Below are positions 62,095 to 64,000 of a stretch of DNA of 64,000 nucleotides, piece by piece. The DNA is from Enoplolaimus lenunculus (lineage: Eukaryota > Nematoda > Enoplea > Enoplida > Thoracostomopsidae). The position numbers and the translations under genes were made by a program. Every line of letters starts with the position of its first letter. Position 1 is the first letter of the stretch. The notes under the pieces are model-generated. The model was not told the DNA's origin and ran no database searches. It saw only the letters and a list, made by a program, of their open reading frames with translations. Where the stretch lies: assembly GCA_030248215.1 (NCBI GenBank), contig JASANG010003882.1, positions 1-64,000 of the forward strand. The letters are read 5' to 3'.

Positions 62095-63010
62095 AAATGC
62101 CTATGAATATTGCGTAATGCTTTAGGCTTACGTGGAGGTAGTATGAACCTAATGCTTGAAGACTTAGACTAGGTAAAAGCTAATGCTTTAAGGCTTAGGT
62201 TAAGGTAAAAGCTAATGCTTTAAGGCTTAGGTTTAGGTAAAGGCTAATGCTTTACGGCTTAGGCTTAGATAAAAGCTAATGCTTTACTTCTTAGACTTAG
62301 GTTATTGCGTTAAGGTATAATCTTAGGTAAAAGCTAATGCTTTAAAGTATAAGCTTATGCAGCATTGGCACCTAAGACTTTAAGGCTTAGGTTTACACTG
62401 ATCTTACAGCCGCTAAGATCTATAATAAATTAAGGTAGGTTTAGGTTTAAGCTTATGATAAACTATGGCAGTGCTTAAGCATATGACAAAGTAGGACATT
62501 AACTACGCTTACACTAAACTTAGACCACACTAAAATCTATAATGAATTAAAGCAGGTTTAGTTTTAGGCTTATGACAAACTAAGACATGCACTATGCTTA
62601 TACTAAACTTAGACCGTCTAAGACCTATGATTAATTAAAGCCGGGTTAAGTTTAAGCTTATGATAAACTAAGGTAGTGCTTAGGCTTACGTGAAAGTAGG
62701 ACATGGGTTAGGCTTAGTCTAAGCTTGGACAACACTAAGAACTAAAATAAATGAGGGCAGGTTTAGGTTTAGGCTTATGATTAATCAAGGTAGTGTTAAA
62801 GCTTATGATAAATGCACTAGGCTTATACTAAGCTTAGACCCTCTAAGACCTATGATTAATTAAAGCCGGGTTAGGTTTAAGCTTATGATAAACTAAGGTA
62901 GTGCTTAGGCTTACGTGAAAGTAGGACATGGGTTAGGCTTAGTCTAAGCTTGGATAACACTAGGAACTAAAACAAATTTGGGTAGGTTTAGGTTTAGACT
63001 TATGATAAGC
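62095..63010. repeat. Degenerate TTAGGC-like hexamer satellite
   Basis: Most of the tract is made of GCTTAGG/GTTTAGG-type hexamers. At 62168-62350 a 30-bp unit (TAAAAGCTAATGCTTTAAGG then CTTAGGT) repeats about five times. At 62609-62753 and 62847-62990 a ~145-bp unit (CTAAGACCTATGATTAATTA) is duplicated. Confidence 0.85.
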
Positions 63011-63589
63011 CAAGATAGCGTTTAACCTTATGGCGAACTAAAGCTTTTAAGACTTACACAAACTAAACGAAAGCCAAAAATTAGACTATGCTACATTGCT
63101 TTTAGATATACACTAAAGTTAGAGCACTAGCTGATAAGCTAGGATTTACGCCTAAATAGGCAAAAGATGCACCTAAGCATACGATGCAGCTCAGTTAAAT
63201 TACTCACACATAGCCCCGCACCGTTTACAAGTTTACTCAAAAATGTAAACAAGCATTCAATTTTATGCAAAAAATGCTAAACTAAAGCTGCACTGTTAAA
63301 AATGCACAAAAGTACAAAGCGCTTTATTTCGCTTATACAACAATGGGTACTAAAACAAAGGCTCTGTCTTTCATATACAATAACGTATAGCAAAACATGC
63401 TTAATTTCTTGCTTTATTAACTGCACCTCAGCCAGATATATAACACAACCTAACATTAAAATAACAATGTAAAAGTCATTGAGTTCAATCAAGTTTCAAC
63501 TTATTAAGTTTATGCGGCGTTCATGTTATAACTGGGGCAGCTTGCAACACATTTTGTCCAAGTTGATTCTACGTGAACATAAAGTTTTG
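63011..63589. other. Intergenic spacer
   Basis: AT-rich sequence with no recognised gene. Confidence 0.4.
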
Positions 63590-64000
63590 TGATCCCAATA
63601 GCGGTTATGTAGACAAAATGTGAATGTCATATGACATTGGCTTACAAATCACTGATGTCAAGCGATCATCGTATACAAATAACCATTTGTCATATGATAC
63701 TTCGGGACATTTATGCGAATATCATATGATATTCCAAAATTCTACTAAATATTATATATTTATACAGGACAATGGAATTTGTGCACGCTAAATAAAACAA
63801 TAAAAAGTCGGATAATGCAGCATTAAATGATTTCGCAAGTTGAATTAGCTTCTACGTTTCTGTTTCTCGCTAAGTTTTTCCCAAAATATATTCCTAAGTA
63901 CAAATAATTCAAATTTGAAATTTTAGTATCATATGACATTCTACAGGACAATTAAGCTAGTTTACCACCACTTTGCAGACATTTTCAAACATATCATATG
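63590..64000. other. Cluster of TCATATGA-type palindromes
   Basis: CATATGA-centred palindromes occur at about 63629, 63690, 63723, 63931 and at the window end (ATATCATATG). They could be transcription-factor sites with a CATATG E-box core or a degenerate repeat. No gene is seen. Confidence 0.4.

Overview
The window is animal genomic DNA. It carries a many-intron gene with GT-AG introns, a BEL/Pao LTR retrotransposon, and dense families of short terminal-inverted-repeat (TIR) elements and minisatellites. Degenerate TTAGGC-like hexamer tracts, which resemble the nematode telomere repeat, and the BEL/Pao element make a nematode plausible. I cannot fix the lineage from this sequence alone.

Layout. 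Positions 1-7550 are an almost complete BEL/Pao element on the minus strand with near-identical LTRs. Its gag-pol reading frame is long. In the place where an env gene could sit there is a region with SGNH (GDSL)-hydrolase-like motifs. Positions 7570-12420 are a repeat island: 10-bp GGGACAG-type arrays, a ~73-bp array containing the same core, and TIR elements nested in one another with visible target-site duplications.

Positions 13412-47482 (+) hold one host gene that I reconstruct as 32 coding exons. It is the ortholog of ZSWIM8 (C. elegans EBAX-1), the SWIM-zinc-finger substrate receptor of a cullin-RING E3 ligase. Homology to the human protein is recognisable from the N-terminal FEDSERFE block to the C-terminal KDLW block. 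All splice phases agree and the exons sum to 9099 nt (3032 codons plus stop). The predicted protein is much longer than human ZSWIM8 (about 1.8k residues) because of Asn-, Gln/His-, Ala- and Ser-rich insertions, including a 29-residue insertion inside the SWIM finger. Its introns are full of non-autonomous DNA transposons, and one of these ends four bases before a splice acceptor.

Positions 47483-57300 are intergenic and repeat-rich: TIR elements of several families, two tRNA-like repeats, and a strange T-depleted A/C-rich tract ending in a long poly(A). Positions 57328-57911 (-) are a GPAT3/GPAT4-type acyltransferase fragment whose frame changes twice and whose other exons I could not find; it is probably a pseudogene fragment or an assembly error. 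Positions 59160-61485 (-) hold a tentative multi-exon gene of unknown function. The last 2.4 kb contain a hexamer-rich degenerate satellite and a cluster of TCATATGA-type palindromes.

Functional picture. ZSWIM8 is the only gene here with a clear role: protein quality control and, in animals studied, target-directed microRNA decay. It faces the acyltransferase fragment tail to tail. I see no operon-like or system-like cooperation between the genes.
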